NCBI GenBank assembly: GCA_022414725.1
Contig: CM039465.1
Location: 16,807,597-16,871,596 of the forward strand
DNA: 64,000 nucleotides
Reading direction: 5' to 3'
Source of the DNA: Microglena sp. YARC
Lineage: Eukaryota > Chlorophyta > Chlorophyceae > Chlamydomonadales > Chlamydomonadaceae
Part shown: positions 52,681-64,000 of the stretch, piece by piece
Layout: each line of letters starts with the position of its first letter
Numbering within the stretch: position 1 is the stretch's first letter
Translations under genes and position numbers: made by a program
The notes under the pieces: model-generated
What the model saw: only the letters and a program-made list of their open reading frames with translations
Database searches by the model: none
Told to the model about the DNA's origin: nothing

Positions 52681-53410
52681 CTTTTAGCCTATTTTGCCTG
52701 TTTACCCTTGAATCTTGGAACAGGGCCACATAATAGACAGGCAGAGCAGATCGTATGACAGACCCATGTACATGACATATTAATTTACTATTGTCCCTAT
52801 CTGGAAGGTGACACCCAGCCAGGGTGTCATGCGTCTTGGCATCATCAAATAGTATCAAATCTACTATTTGGTCAAGCATTGGCTCAGCGTGTAAACCGCG
52901 CACATCGGTGAGCCATTCACCTAATGTCGCCCTTTCTGCCTTTGAAGACTAAAAGCGCAGCTTGTTCTTCTTGAAAACCTGTTGCGCTGCCAGAAAACTC
53001 GCTAACTGCCTACAAAACAAGTCCTATGCAGCGTCGCCAGCAACGCGGAAAATTGGCTGAGTGTGTTGGCAACGGAACGAAAGGTGGCAACGATGGAGCC
53101 GACCAAAGGGAGTTAGTTACGCGACCGTTGGCTGACGTGTCAGGCTTCAAGTTTTTTGGTCAGACAGACAGACAAATGGGTAACCCTGGGGGCTCCCGCC
53201 CCCTTGAAGAGGGGACTCCGCCAAAAGCTGCGCGTTGGGCGCAACTGGATTCATGAAACAGTTAACTCAATGGTTAATCATGTTCTAGGAAGTTGAGGTC
53301 AGAGTGTCAAATCCCCCCTAATCCCCCCTGGATCTATTTCCTTGCTCTCCAACCCTTCTCTCCGTTGGACCTCACGCCCCTCCCCCCCCCCCCCCCCCCC
53401 GCCATGCCCA
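52681..53410. other. Spacer with a reverse DR2 copy
   Basis: The DR2 copy at 53014-53223 (minus) is well preserved, from the GCGTCGCC end to CTCCGCC. A C run lies at ~53382-53401. Nothing else is supported. Confidence 0.7.
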
Positions 53411-53424
53411 GAACCCTAAATCCC

Positions 53425-54060
53425 TTGACCCTAAACCCTAACACGCTAAACTCCAAACCATTACCTGCCTCAAGGAAGCTTGAAGCGACTGCTGCCAACC
53501 CACATCCGATCGGTCGCTCTGGAACTTCCTCACAACACTGACCATCTGAAGAGCCCTCATTCAAAGACGTAGTGTTTGTTGTTGTTGGTGGTGGTGGTGA
53601 TAGTGAATACTGGTGGTGGTGGTGGTGATGATCCTCACAACACTGACCATTGAAGAGCCCTCATTCAAAGACGTAGGTGATGTTGTTGTTGTTGGTGGTG
53701 GTGATAGTGAATGCTGGTGGTGGTGGTGGTGATGATCCTCACAACACTGACCATTGAAGAGCCCTCATTCAAAGACGTAGGTGATGTTGTTGTTGGTGGT
53801 GGTGGTGATAGTGAATGCTGGTGGTATGTGATGGTGGTGGTGATGATCCTCACATGGGAGACTGACCATTGAATGAGCCCTCCATTCAAAAGAGGTGTGT
53901 GATGGTGTTGCTGTTGGTGGTGGTGATAGTGAATGCTAGTGGTGATGGTGATAGTGGTAGTGGTGGTGGTGGTGATGATCCTCACTAGACTGACCATTGA
54001 AGAGCCCTCATGTCAAGAGGGTATGTCCATGGTGTTGTTGTTGTTCGTGGTGATAGTGAA
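53425..54060 (+). repeat. Candidate exon end with four donor-like echoes
   Basis: The first block (53440-53570) can be read as NHYLPQGSLKRLLPTHIRSV, then ALELPHNTDHLKSPHSK, up to GTAGTG. CCTCACAACACTGACCATTG and AAGAGCCCTCATTCAAAGAC then GTAGGTGATG repeat at about 53632, 53738, 53848 and 53976, with GTTGTTGGTGGTGGTGATAG filler. The pattern matches donor echoes elsewhere, so 53440-53570 may be a real exon, but the protein is unrecognised. Confidence 0.5.
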
Positions 54061-54294
54061 TGCTGAGTGGTGGTGGTCATGAGTGGTGGTGGTGGATGTT
54101 GTTAGTGAATGGATGGTGGTGGGATAGTGGGACAACTGAATCAGCAAGGGACGGTGGAAGAAGGATTTGGTATTGGTACCGTATTTGCTTGTTGCTTTGT
54201 ACTGCTAGCAGTACTGGCCTGCCTGACAAAAATATGCACAGCAATAATTGAATTGTTGGCTTCTTACCTCTGCTGCTGAACCATCAGGTTGTAG

Positions 54295-54504
54295 TGCTGT
54301 ATCCGCGAGGCTCCTGCGGGACGGCTGAACAGCAAGGGAACGGTCGAACAGACCGTAGGAGCTGTGTTTTTGACTTCGAGACAGTCCAAGGAGGAGCGCT
54401 TGAAGGACATTCTTGAGCAAAAGAAACATTCCACGGAGAATGAGCAAAGTGCTTTGCACGACATCCCCATGGCTGGAGAGGGCCAATCTTCCCAGACAAG
54501 AAAG
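54295..54504 (+). CDS. Candidate exon of an unrecognised gene
   Basis: The frame reads EAPAGRLNSKGTVEQTVGAV, then FLTSRQSKEERLKDILEQKK and ENEQSALHDIPMAGEGQSSQ, donor GTATGG at 54505. The charged helix and the three downstream donor echoes at ~54638, ~54890 and ~55083 support an exon. The acceptor is not settled (AG at 54293-54294 or 54308-54309). I know of no family. Confidence 0.5.
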
Positions 54505-55140
54505 GTATGGGTGGGTGGGTGGGGTGGAAGGGGTGTGTGTGTGGGGGGAAGATGTATGGAGGGTGTATATGAGTGAGGGGGTGGAGGGGTGCGTGGGGAG
54601 GGGATGGGTGGAGGGAGCGTAGGAAAGGTAGGGGTGACTTTCACGACATTCCATGGTCTGATATCGAGACCGACTGCTTCCCAACAAGTATGAGGGTATG
54701 GGTGGGTGGGTTGGGGGGGTGGGTTGGGTGGGGCGGAGGGGAGTGGAGGGGTGGGTGGAGGGTGAGGGTGAGAGGGTGGGTGGAGCGAGGGGGTGTGAGG
54801 TGGGTGGATGGAGGGGTGGAGGAGGTGAGGGGTGCTGGTTGAAGGGAGGGGTGAGAGGTGGATGGAGGATGTAGGAAATGCTTTTGGTACGAACATCCCC
54901 ATGCGCTGATATGCGGGACCAATGATTCCCAAGAGCAAGAAGGTAGGTGGGTGGGTGGAGGGGTGTCCAATGTGTGTGTGGAAAGGATGGATAGGAGGTG
55001 GGTTGAGGGGTCGGCGTGGGAGGGAGTGAGGAGAGGGGCGTGAAGAGGGCGCTGGTCAGGGTAGGAAGGTGAGGGGTGGTCTTTCACGACACGTGGGTGC
55101 GCCCGAGTGGGGCTGATATCGGAGACCATCTTCCCAGAGA
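54505..55140 (+). repeat. Three echoes of the candidate exon donor, in G-rich filler
   Basis: TTTCACGACATTCCATGG with a tail ACAAGTATGAGGGTATGGGT (54638-54700), ACGAACATCCCCATGC with AGCAAGAAGGTAGGTGGGT (54890-54945) and CTTTCACGACACGTGGGTGC (55080-55150) copy the end of the 54504 exon. Between them is GGGTGGGTGGAGGGG-type low complexity. Confidence 0.8.
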
Positions 55141-55149
55141 GATGGGAGG

Positions 55150-55735
55150 TTTGAGTGGTGGTGAGGTGGTGTGGTGTGGGAGGACTGTGATGGTGGGAGG
55201 GTTGTGGGAGAGAGTTGCTGGTGGACGGGGTCGGAGAAGGAGTGGGAATTGTGGTGGGGAGGGTGGGGAGGATGGGTGGGTAGGTGGGTGAGAAGGATGT
55301 GGAAAGGTGGTTGTAGTAAGCAGGATTTGCAGGAGGTGTGGAAGATGGAAGTCGTTGGTGGGTGGGTGTGCGGATTTAGGAAGGTGGGTGGACTGGATGG
55401 GAATGTGTGAAAGGATGGGTGGAGGTGGTGAGCAAGCTGGAACAAGATGTGTATGATGTAAGGGAGAGAGAGATTGAAGGAGAGAGATGGATGTATTGAT
55501 GGAGTGCACGTTGTGGCCTGCAGAGGATGGGGTGGATGAAACTTTGATAATGGGAGAACCACTGTGAGGGGGAGGAGGAGGAGTGGGAAGTAGCGGTTGG
55601 AGTGGGTGTGTGTGAGGTAGGGTAATGGGGGTGGGGACAGTGGTGGGGATTCGGAAAATCTTAACATATGAGAGCCAGAGATGGGGGGAGGTGATGAAAT
55701 GAGAGTGGGGATAGAGTGATTGCTTTGGGGTCCAA
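55150..55735. other. G-rich low-complexity spacer
   Basis: GGTGGGTGG and GAGGGAGAG motifs dominate. Reading frames on both strands are artefacts of the base composition. Confidence 0.7.
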
Positions 55736-55737
55736 TG

Positions 55738-58700
55738 TCAATGCCCCACCTTTTTCTATTTCAAAAGATTTTGAGTGCCTTGAGGCAAAATCAATACTTG
55801 TTCCGTTTGTGGTCCAATGGTCAGAAGTGCCCCACCTTTTCAAATTCAAATAATTTGAATGCCTGGAGGCATAATCAATACTTGTTTCCTTGTGGTCCAA
55901 TGGTCAAGGCCCCACCTTTTTCATATTTCAAATATTTGATGCTATGAGGCAAAAATCAAATACTTGTTCCCTCTGTGGTCCAATTGTCAATGGCCGTTCC
56001 CACCTTTTCAAATTTCAAATATTGATGGCCTGAGGCAAAATCACAAATACTTGGTGCTTTGGGGTCCAATGGTCAAGTGTCCCCACCTTTTCAAATTTCA
56101 AATTATTTGAAATGCCTGGAGGCAAATCAAATAGCTTTGTTCCTTGTGTGGTCCAATGGTCAATGCCGCCCACCTTTTCAAATTTCAATATTTGATGCCT
56201 GGAGGCAAAATCAATTACTTGTTCCTTTGGGGTCCAATGGTACAATGCCCCCACCTTTTTCAATTTCAAAATATTTGATGCTTGGAGGCAAATCAAATAC
56301 TTGTTCCTTTGGGGTCCAATTGGTCAATGCCCCCACCTTTTTTCAAATTTCAAATATTTGATGCCTGGAGGCGAAAAATCAGATACTTGTTCTTTGTGGG
56401 TCCAATGGTCAATGCCCCCACCTTTTTGGTATTTCAATATTTGATACTAATGAGCAAAATCAATACTTGTTCCTCTGTGGTTCAAGTTGTCCATGCCCCA
56501 CTTTTCAATATTTCAAATATTTGAATTGCACTGGAGGAAATCAATAACTTGGGCTGTTGTGGTCCAAATGGTCAATGCCCCACGTTTTCAAATTCCAAAT
56601 ATTTTGATGCCTGGAGGCAAAATCTAAATACATGTTCCTTTGTGGTCGCAATGTCAATGCCCCCACCTTTTCAATTTCAAATATTTGATGCCTGGAGGCA
56701 AAATCAATTTGTTCCTTTTCGGTCCAATGGTCAATTGCCGCCCACCTTTTCAATTTCATAAATATTTGTGATGCCTTTGGAGGCCGAATCAGATACTTGT
56801 CCTTTTGTCCAATTGTCAAATCGCCCCCACCTTTTTGTATTTGCAAAATATGAGAGAGAGAGAGAGAGAAATACTTGTCCTCTGTGCGTCCATTGTCAAT
56901 GCCCCCACCTTTTTCAAATTTTCAAATATTTTGATTATGGAGCAAAATCAAATACTTGGTGCTTTGTGGTCAAATGGTCAATGCCCCCACCTTTTTCAAT
57001 TTTCAAATATTTGATGCCTGGAGCAAAATCTAATACATGTTCCTTTCTGGTCCAANNNNNNNNNNNNNNNNNNNNNNNNNNNNNNNNNNNNNNNNNNNNN
57101 NNNNNNNNNNNNNNNNNNNNNNNNNNNNNNNNNNNNNNNNNNNNNNNNNNNNNNNNNNNNNNNNNNNNNNNNNNNNNNNNNNNNNNNNNNNNNNNNNNNN
57201 NNNNNNNNNNNNNNNNNNNNNNNNNNNNNNNNNNNNNNNNNNNNNNNNNNNNNNNNNNNNNNNNNNNNNNNNNNNNNNNNNNNNNNNNNNNNNNNNNNNN
57301 NNNNNNNNNNNNNNNNNNNNNNNNNNNNNNNNNNNNNNNNNNNNNNNNNNNNNNNNNNNNNNNNNNNNNNNNNNNNNNNNNNNNNNNNNNNNNNNNNNNN
57401 NNNNNNNNNNNNNNNNNNNNNNNNNNNNNNNNNNNNNNNNNNNNNNNNNNNNNNNNNNNNNNNNNNNNNNNNNNNNNNNNNNNNNNNNNNNNNNNNNNNN
57501 NNNNNNNNNNNNNNNNNNNNNNNNNNNNNNNNNNNNNNNNNNNNNNNNNNNNNNNNNNNNNNNNNNNNNNNNNNNNNNNNNNNNNNNNNNNNNNNNNNNN
57601 NNNNNNNNNNNNNNNNNNNNNNNNNNNNNNNNNNNNNNNNNNNNNNNNNNNNNNNNNNNNNNNNNNNNNNNNNNNNNNNNNNNNNNNNNNNNNNNNNNNN
57701 NNNNNNNNNNNNNNNNNNNNNNNNNNNNNNNNNNNNNNNNNNNNNNNNNNNNNNNNNNNNNNNNNNNNNNNNNNNNNNNNNNNNNNNNNNNNNNNNNNNN
57801 NNNNNNNNNNNNNNNNNNNNNNNNNNNNNNNNNNNNNNNNNNNNNNNNNNNNNNNNNNNNNNNNNNNNNNNNNNNNNNNNNNNNNNNNNNNNNNNNNNNN
57901 NNNNNNNNNNNNNNNNNNNNNNNNNNNNNNNNNNNNNNNNNNNNNNNNNNNNNNNNNNNNNNNNNNNNNNNNNNNNNNNNNNNNNNNNNNNNNNNNNNNN
58001 NNNNNNNNNNNNNNNNNNNNNNNNNNNNNNNNNNNNNNNNNNNNNNNNNNNNNNNAAGAGAGAGATATTTCAAATATTTGAATGCCTGGAGGCAAAATCA
58101 AATACTGTTCTTGTGGTCCAATGGTCAATGCCACCTTTTCAAATTTCAAATATTTGATGCCTGGAGGCAAAATCAAATACTTGTTCCTCTCTTGGTCAAT
58201 GGCAATTGCCCCACCTCTTCAATTTCAAATATTTGAATGCCCTGGAGGCAATCAAATACTTGTTCCTTTGTGGTCCAATGGTCAATGCCCCACTTTTTCA
58301 AAATTTTCCAACATATTTGATGCCATGAAGGCAAACGACAAATACTTGTCTTTGTGGTCAATGGTCAATGCCGCCCACTTTTCATATTTCAAATAATTTG
58401 ATGCTAGAGGGCAAAATCAAATACTTGTTCTTTGTGGTCCAATTGTCAATGCCCCACCTTTTCAAATTTCAATATTTAATGTGCTGGAGGCAAAATCAAA
58501 TACTGTGGTGCTTTGGGGTCAAATGGTCAATGCCCACCTTTTCATATTTCAAATATTGTGATGCTTTTGAGGCAAAATCAATACTTGTTTCTTTGGTCCA
58601 ATGGTAATGCCCCCACTTTTCAAATTTCAAATATTGATGCCTGGAGGCAAAATCAAATACTTGTTCCCTTTTGTGGTCCAATTAAATCAAATGCCCCCCA

Positions 58701-61700
58701 CCTTTTCATATTTCAAATATTTGATGCTATGAGGCAAAATCAAATACTTGTTCCTTGTGGTCCATTGTCAACAGCCGCCCACCTTTTCAAATTTCAATTA
58801 TTTGATGCCTGGGAGGCCAAATCAAATGATTGTTCTTTGGGGTCCGGATCATGGTCAATGCCCCCACATTTTCATATGTTGAAAATATTTGGTGCTATGA
58901 GGCGGCAAAATCAAATACTGTTCCTTTGTGGTCCATTTGTCAAATGCCTCCACGCTTTCTCAATTTCAAGATATTTTGATGCCTGGGGCAAAAAATAAGA
59001 TCAGCACAAGGTGTATTTTGTTGGTCATTATCATATGCCCCCACATTTTATATTTCTATATTTGATGCTATGAAGGCAAAAATCAAATACTTGTTCCTCT
59101 GTGGTCCAAGTTGTAAACGCCCACGGCACCACTTTTTCAAATTTCAAATATTTTGATGCCTGGAGGGCAAATCAAAATATTTGGTGGCTTTGGGGGTGAA
59201 TGGTCAAATGCACCCATTTTCCATGATTTCAATTATTGTGAATGCTATGGATGAGGCAGAGAATACTTTGTTTCGCTTTGTTGTCGAATGTCAATACGGG
59301 CCCCGACCGTATCAAATTTCAAATATTTGGATGCTGGGAGGAAAATAGATATTATGACGCTGTTGGGGTGACCATGGTCGAATGCCGGGGCTTTTCTATT
59401 TAAATAATTTGAATTGACTGGATTCCTTTGTGGTTAATGGTGGTCGATTTTGAAATTTTCAAATATTTGAAATTGGAGGGACATCAACGATACCTTTGTG
59501 GTTTTTGGGTTTCGTGGTAAATGCCCCCACATTCTCAAGATATTTGAGATTAGTGAAGGCAAAAATCAACTGTTCCTTTGTGGTCAAGTGGTCAGATGCG
59601 GCCCTTTATCTGTTCAAATTTAACAATATTGTGAGTGTCTATGAAGGTAGGAATGCCCAGCCGTTATCAAATTTCAATACTTTTGTTTCTGTGGGTTCAA
59701 TTGTCAATACTTTGTTCCCAATGCCCGCCCGACGATTTTCATATTTCAATTTTTTGATGCTATGAGGAAAATCAATATTTTGGATTCGTTTTGTGGCGAT
59801 GGTCAATGCCCCGACTTTTCAAATTTCAAATTATTTGATGGCCTGGAGGATGGTCATGTATCAGTGAGGCAAAATATCAGAATACTTGTTTGCTGGGTCC
59901 TTTGGGCGTCCAATGGTCAATGTGCTTGAGAGGCAAACAATACGTGGTGTTTGGGTTTCAAGAGCTCTTTATATTTCAAATATATTTTGATGGCTATGAG
60001 GCAAAATCAAATACTTGTTCGTTTGTGGTGGCCAATTGTCATGCCCCCCACCTTTTCAAATTTCAAATATTTGATGCTGGGTAGGCAAAAATCAAAGTAC
60101 TTGTTTTCCTTTGTGTACCAATTATCATGCCCCACCTTTTCAATGGATTTCTAAATATTTGTCTGCTATGAGGGCAAAATCAATACTTGTTCCTCTGTGG
60201 TCCGATTGTCAACGCCCCACCTTTTCAAATTTCAAATAGTTGATGCTGGAGGCAAAATCAAATACTTGGTGCTTTGGGGTGCCAATGGTCAATGCCCACC
60301 TTTTCGATATTTCAAATATTTGAATGCTATGCAAAGTCGTAGAGAGATATTGTGTTTTTCGTGTGTTGTTCCAATTGTCACGCCCCACCTTATCAAAGTT
60401 TCGAAAATATTTGATGCTGATGAGGCAAAATCAAATACTGCTTTGGGGTATTTGCTTGTTAGTGTGGTCAAATCTTGTTCCTTTGTGGTCAATGGTCATG
60501 CCCAACCTTTTCATTTCAAATAATTGATTTGGAGGCGAATAAATACTTGTGTTTTGGGGTCAATGGTCATATGCCCTCACCAGTTTGTTCATGATTTTCA
60601 AAGAATATTTGATGCTAGTGAAGGCAAATCAAATACTTAATTGGTCAATGGTCATGCAAAATCAATTTGATGTCCCTGGCAAATCAAAATACTTGTTCTT
60701 TGTGGTCCAATTGTCAATGCCCACCTTATCAAATTTCAAATATTTGTCTGGATGTCCAATTCTAAATATTAAGTCCAATGGCAAGATTTCATAATGCTTC
60801 AAATTAATGGTTGATGTCAATGCCCCCACCTTGCAAATTTCAAATATTTGATGCCTGGAGGCAAAATCAAAATATAAGTATGGTGTGGGTCAATTATCAA
60901 ATGCCCACCTTTTGAGGCAATAGTTGCTATGAGGCAAAATCAATACTTGTTCTCTGTGGTCCAATTGTCAAACGCCCCCACCGCTTTTTCAAATTTCAAA
61001 ATATGTTGATGCCTGGGTCAATGTGCGTACCAACGCCCCACCTTTTCATTTTCAAATATTTGATGTCTAAGGCAAAATCAATACTTGTTCCTTTGTGGTC
61101 CAAAAATGGTCAATGCCTCCCACTTCAAATCCAATATGTTGATGCCTGGAGGCAAAATCAAATACTTGTTCCTTTGGGGTCAATGGGTAATGCCCCCACC
61201 TTTTCATATTTCAAATAATGCTATAGGCAAAATCAAAATTTTCCAAATATTTGTGTCCTGTGCCCCCACCGCCCCCACTATCAAAAGTTTCAAATATATT
61301 TGATGTGCCTGGAGGCAAAATCAAATACTGCAAAATCAATACTTGCTTTGTGGTCAATTAATCAATGCCACCTGTTTCAAATTTCTAATATTTGTTGTTT
61401 GACTTTGTTCCAATGCCCCAGCCTTTTTCAAATTTTTAAATATTTGATGCCTGCAAAATCAAATACTTGTCCAATTTGTGGGTCACAATGGTCACCTTTT
61501 TAAAATTTCAAATAATTTGACTGTCAGCGAGCCAAATAATTGTCCTTTGTGGTCCAATGGTTCCAATGCCCCACCTTTTCAAAATTTTGAAAATATTTGA
61601 TGCTATGAGGCAAAATCAAATACTTGTGGCATTGTCTGTGATTTGTTCACAAATTGTCAATGCCCCCACCTTTTCAATTTCAAATATTTGATGCCTGGAA

Positions 61701-64000
61701 GCAAAATCAAATACTTGTTCCTTTGTGGTCCAATGGTCAATGCCCCCACCTTTTCAAATTTTCAAATATTTGATGCTATGAGGCAAAAATCAAATACTTG
61801 TTCCTTTGTGGTCCAATTGGTCAATGCCCCACCTTTTACAAATTTGTCAAATATTGATGCGAGGCAAAATCAAATACTTGTTTCTTTGTGGTCAATGGTC
61901 ATGCCCCACCTTTTCAATTTCAAATATTTGATGCCTTGAGGCAAAATCAAATACTTGCTTTCCCACTGTGGGTCAATGGTCAAATGCCCCACCTTTTCAT
62001 ATTTCAAAAATGCTATCAGGAGGCAAAAATCAAATACTTGTTCTTTGTGGTCCAATGGTTATGTGCAATATTTCAAAATATTTGATGCTATGAGGCAAAA
62101 TCAAATACTTGTTCCTTGTGGTCCAATTGTCAATGCCCCCACCATTTTCAAATTTCAAATAAATTTATGGAGGAAAATGGAGGCACCCAATCAATGCGCC
62201 CCACCTTTCTTTGATTGCTGGAGGCAAAATCAAATACTTGTTCCTTTGGGGTCCAATGGTCAATGCCCCCACCTTTTCAATATTTTTCAAAATATTTGAT
62301 GCCTTGAGGCAAATCAAATACTTGCTTTGTGTAGTCCAATTCAATGCCCCACCTTTTCAATTTCAAATATTTGATGCCTATGAGGCAAATCAAATACTTG
62401 TTTCCTTTGTGGTCCTCAATTGAGGTCAATGCCCCCACCGTTTTCAAATTTCAAGAAATATTGAGGCAAATGAATGTTCCATGGAGGCCCCACCTTTTCA
62501 ATTATCAAATAGGCAAAATCAAATACTGTGTTGACCTTTGGGGTCCAATGGTCAATGCCCCCACTTTTTCATATTTCAAATATTTGATGCTTGAGGCAAA
62601 ATCAAATACTTGTTCCTTTTGTGGTCCAATGTCAATGCCCCACCTTTTCAAATTTTCAAATATTTGATGCCTGGAGGCAAATCAAATACTTGGTGCTTTG
62701 TGGTCCAATGATCAATGCCCCCACCTTTTCATATTTCAAATATTTGATGCTAATGAGGCAAAATCAAATAACTTGTTTTCTTTGTGGTGGTCCAATTGCC
62801 CCCAATTCAAATCATATTCTGATGCTATGACGCAAAAGTTCAAAATTGTTCACCAGATGCAAATACTTGGGTTTGGGGTTGGTACACCCAATGCCCCCAC
62901 CTTTTCAATATTTCACCAATATTTGATGCTATGAGGCAAAATCAAACTTTGAGTTGTCAAGCAAATTTCAATATTTGATCCTGCAAAATCAAATACTTAG
63001 TTCTTTTGGGGCTCTCAAGGTGGGCAAATCATTGCCTTTTCAATGCCCCACCCTTTCTACTAATATTTTGATGCTATGAGGCAAAATCAAATACCTCTCT
63101 CTCTCTTGTTCCTTTGTGGAGGGTCCAACTCTCTGGGCTTTGTCAATTGCCCCCACCTTTTCAAATTTCAAATATTTGATGCCTGGAGGCAAATCACAAT
63201 ACTTGGTGCTTTGTCCAATTGTCAATGCCCCCACGTTTTTCAATATTTCAAATATTTTGATGCCTGGAGGCACATCAAATACTTGTTTTCCTTTGTGGTC
63301 CATGGTCACAATGCCCCACCCACACCTTTTCAAAATTTCAAATATTTGATGCTGGAGGCAAAAATCAAATACTTGTTTCTGTTGCCTGGTCCAATGGTCA
63401 AATGCCCCACCTTCTTATATTTCTAATATTTGATGCTATGAGGCAAAATCAAATACTTGTTCCTTTGTGGTCCAATTGTCACATGCAGCCCCACCTTTTC
63501 AATATTTCAAATATTTGATGCCTGGAGGCAAAATCAATACTTGTCCTTTGTGGTCCAATGGTCATATGCCCCACCTTTTCATATTTCAAATATTTGATGC
63601 TATGAGGCAAAATCAAATACTTGTTCCTTTGTTGTCCAATTGTCAATGCCCCACTTTTCAAATTTCAAAATATTTGATGCCTGGAGGCAAAATCAAATAT
63701 TGGTGTGCTTTGGGGTCCAATGGTCAATGCCCCCACTCTTTTCAAATTTCAAATATTTGATGCTGGAGGCAAAATCAAATACTTGTTCCTTTGTGGTCAA
63801 TGTCAATGCCCCCACCTTTTCAAATTTCAAATATTTTGATGCTATGGAGGCAAAATCTAAATACTTGGGTGCTTTGTGGTCCAAGGGTCAATGCCCCCAC
63901 CTCAAATTTCAAATATTGCTGAGGCAAAATCAAATATTTGATGCTATGAGGCAAAATCAAATACTTGTTTCCTTTGTGGTCCAATGGTCAATGCCCCCCC
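55738..64000. repeat. ~82-bp satellite array
   Basis: The consensus monomer (~80-85 bp) contains TTTCAAATATTTGATGCC, TGGAGGCAAAATCAAATACT, TGTTCCTTTGTGGTCCAATG and GTCAATGCCCCCACCTTTTC. Two variants alternate in much of the array (GATGCCTGGAGGC and GATGCTATGAGGC, with GTGCTTTGGGG or TTCCTTTGTGG), which suggests a ~164-bp dimer. Small indels are frequent. On the order of 90 monomers are visible, continuing past the window end. No gene is credible here. Confidence 0.95.
57056..58055. other. Assembly gap of 1,000 N
   Basis: Exactly 1,000 unknown bases within the satellite. The round number suggests a placeholder, so the true array length is unknown. Confidence 0.99.

Noticed and set aside
53408..53450. 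Interstitial telomere repeat of the plant CCCTAAA type
   Set aside because: Only about three imperfect CCCTAAA/CCCTAAC units are present, too few to distinguish from chance in C-rich sequence.
54264..55667. Proline-rich minus-strand frames of 160-224 codons
   Set aside because: They arise from the reverse complement of GGGTGG low-complexity intron sequence and cross the better-supported plus-strand exon.
56768..58236. Frames of 350-440 codons on both strands across the gap
   Set aside because: They consist almost wholly of unknown bases in the N gap and satellite sequence.

Overview
This is a eukaryotic nuclear genome window, most likely from a green alga or another early-branching green-lineage organism. 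The evidence is intron-rich genes with GT-AG splicing, abundant microsatellites, retroelements and transposon-derived repeats, and a prolyl-tRNA synthetase whose C-terminal block reads like the land-plant cytosolic enzyme. No bacterial features are present. The genus cannot be fixed from sequence alone. Layout: 1-3.4 kb is an accessory block with a 2.35-kb element bounded by ~100-bp inverted repeats that carries a 340-residue reading frame, followed directly by a 195-bp near-perfect palindrome. 6.07-24.4 kb (+) is a cytosolic-type prolyl-tRNA synthetase in ten exons whose phases all join (528 aa from the ATG at 6113). 25.4-27.5 kb is a small LTR element with 246-bp LTRs, a 5-bp target duplication and one gag-like frame. 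29.1-32.6 kb (-) is a complete four-exon NECAP-type endocytic adaptor gene (350 aa) ending in a WxxF motif. 37.9-49.5 kb (+) holds four exons of a DUF3754-like membrane protein, incomplete at both ends. 53.4-54.5 kb (+) has candidate exons of an unrecognised gene. 55.7-64 kb is an ~82-bp satellite array interrupted by a 1,000-N gap. The outstanding property is that nearly every exon is bracketed by extra copies of its own splice junctions. Upstream lie copies of the 3' splice site plus the first bases of the exon; downstream lie copies of the last bases of the exon plus the 5' splice site (called 'echoes' here). They range from one copy to a 41-unit, 89-bp array at 40741-44318. One prolyl-tRNA synthetase exon is present four times intact, with its acceptor and donor, and its 97-bp length forces mutually exclusive use. 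This explains the giant introns and makes the locus a possible test bed for splice-site choice. Introns and spacers also carry repeated families: a tRNA-derived SINE (4 copies), an unassigned ~220-bp repeat (DR2, about 10 copies), hAT-like MITEs with 8-bp target duplications, LINE fragments, and long poly-C/poly-G runs.
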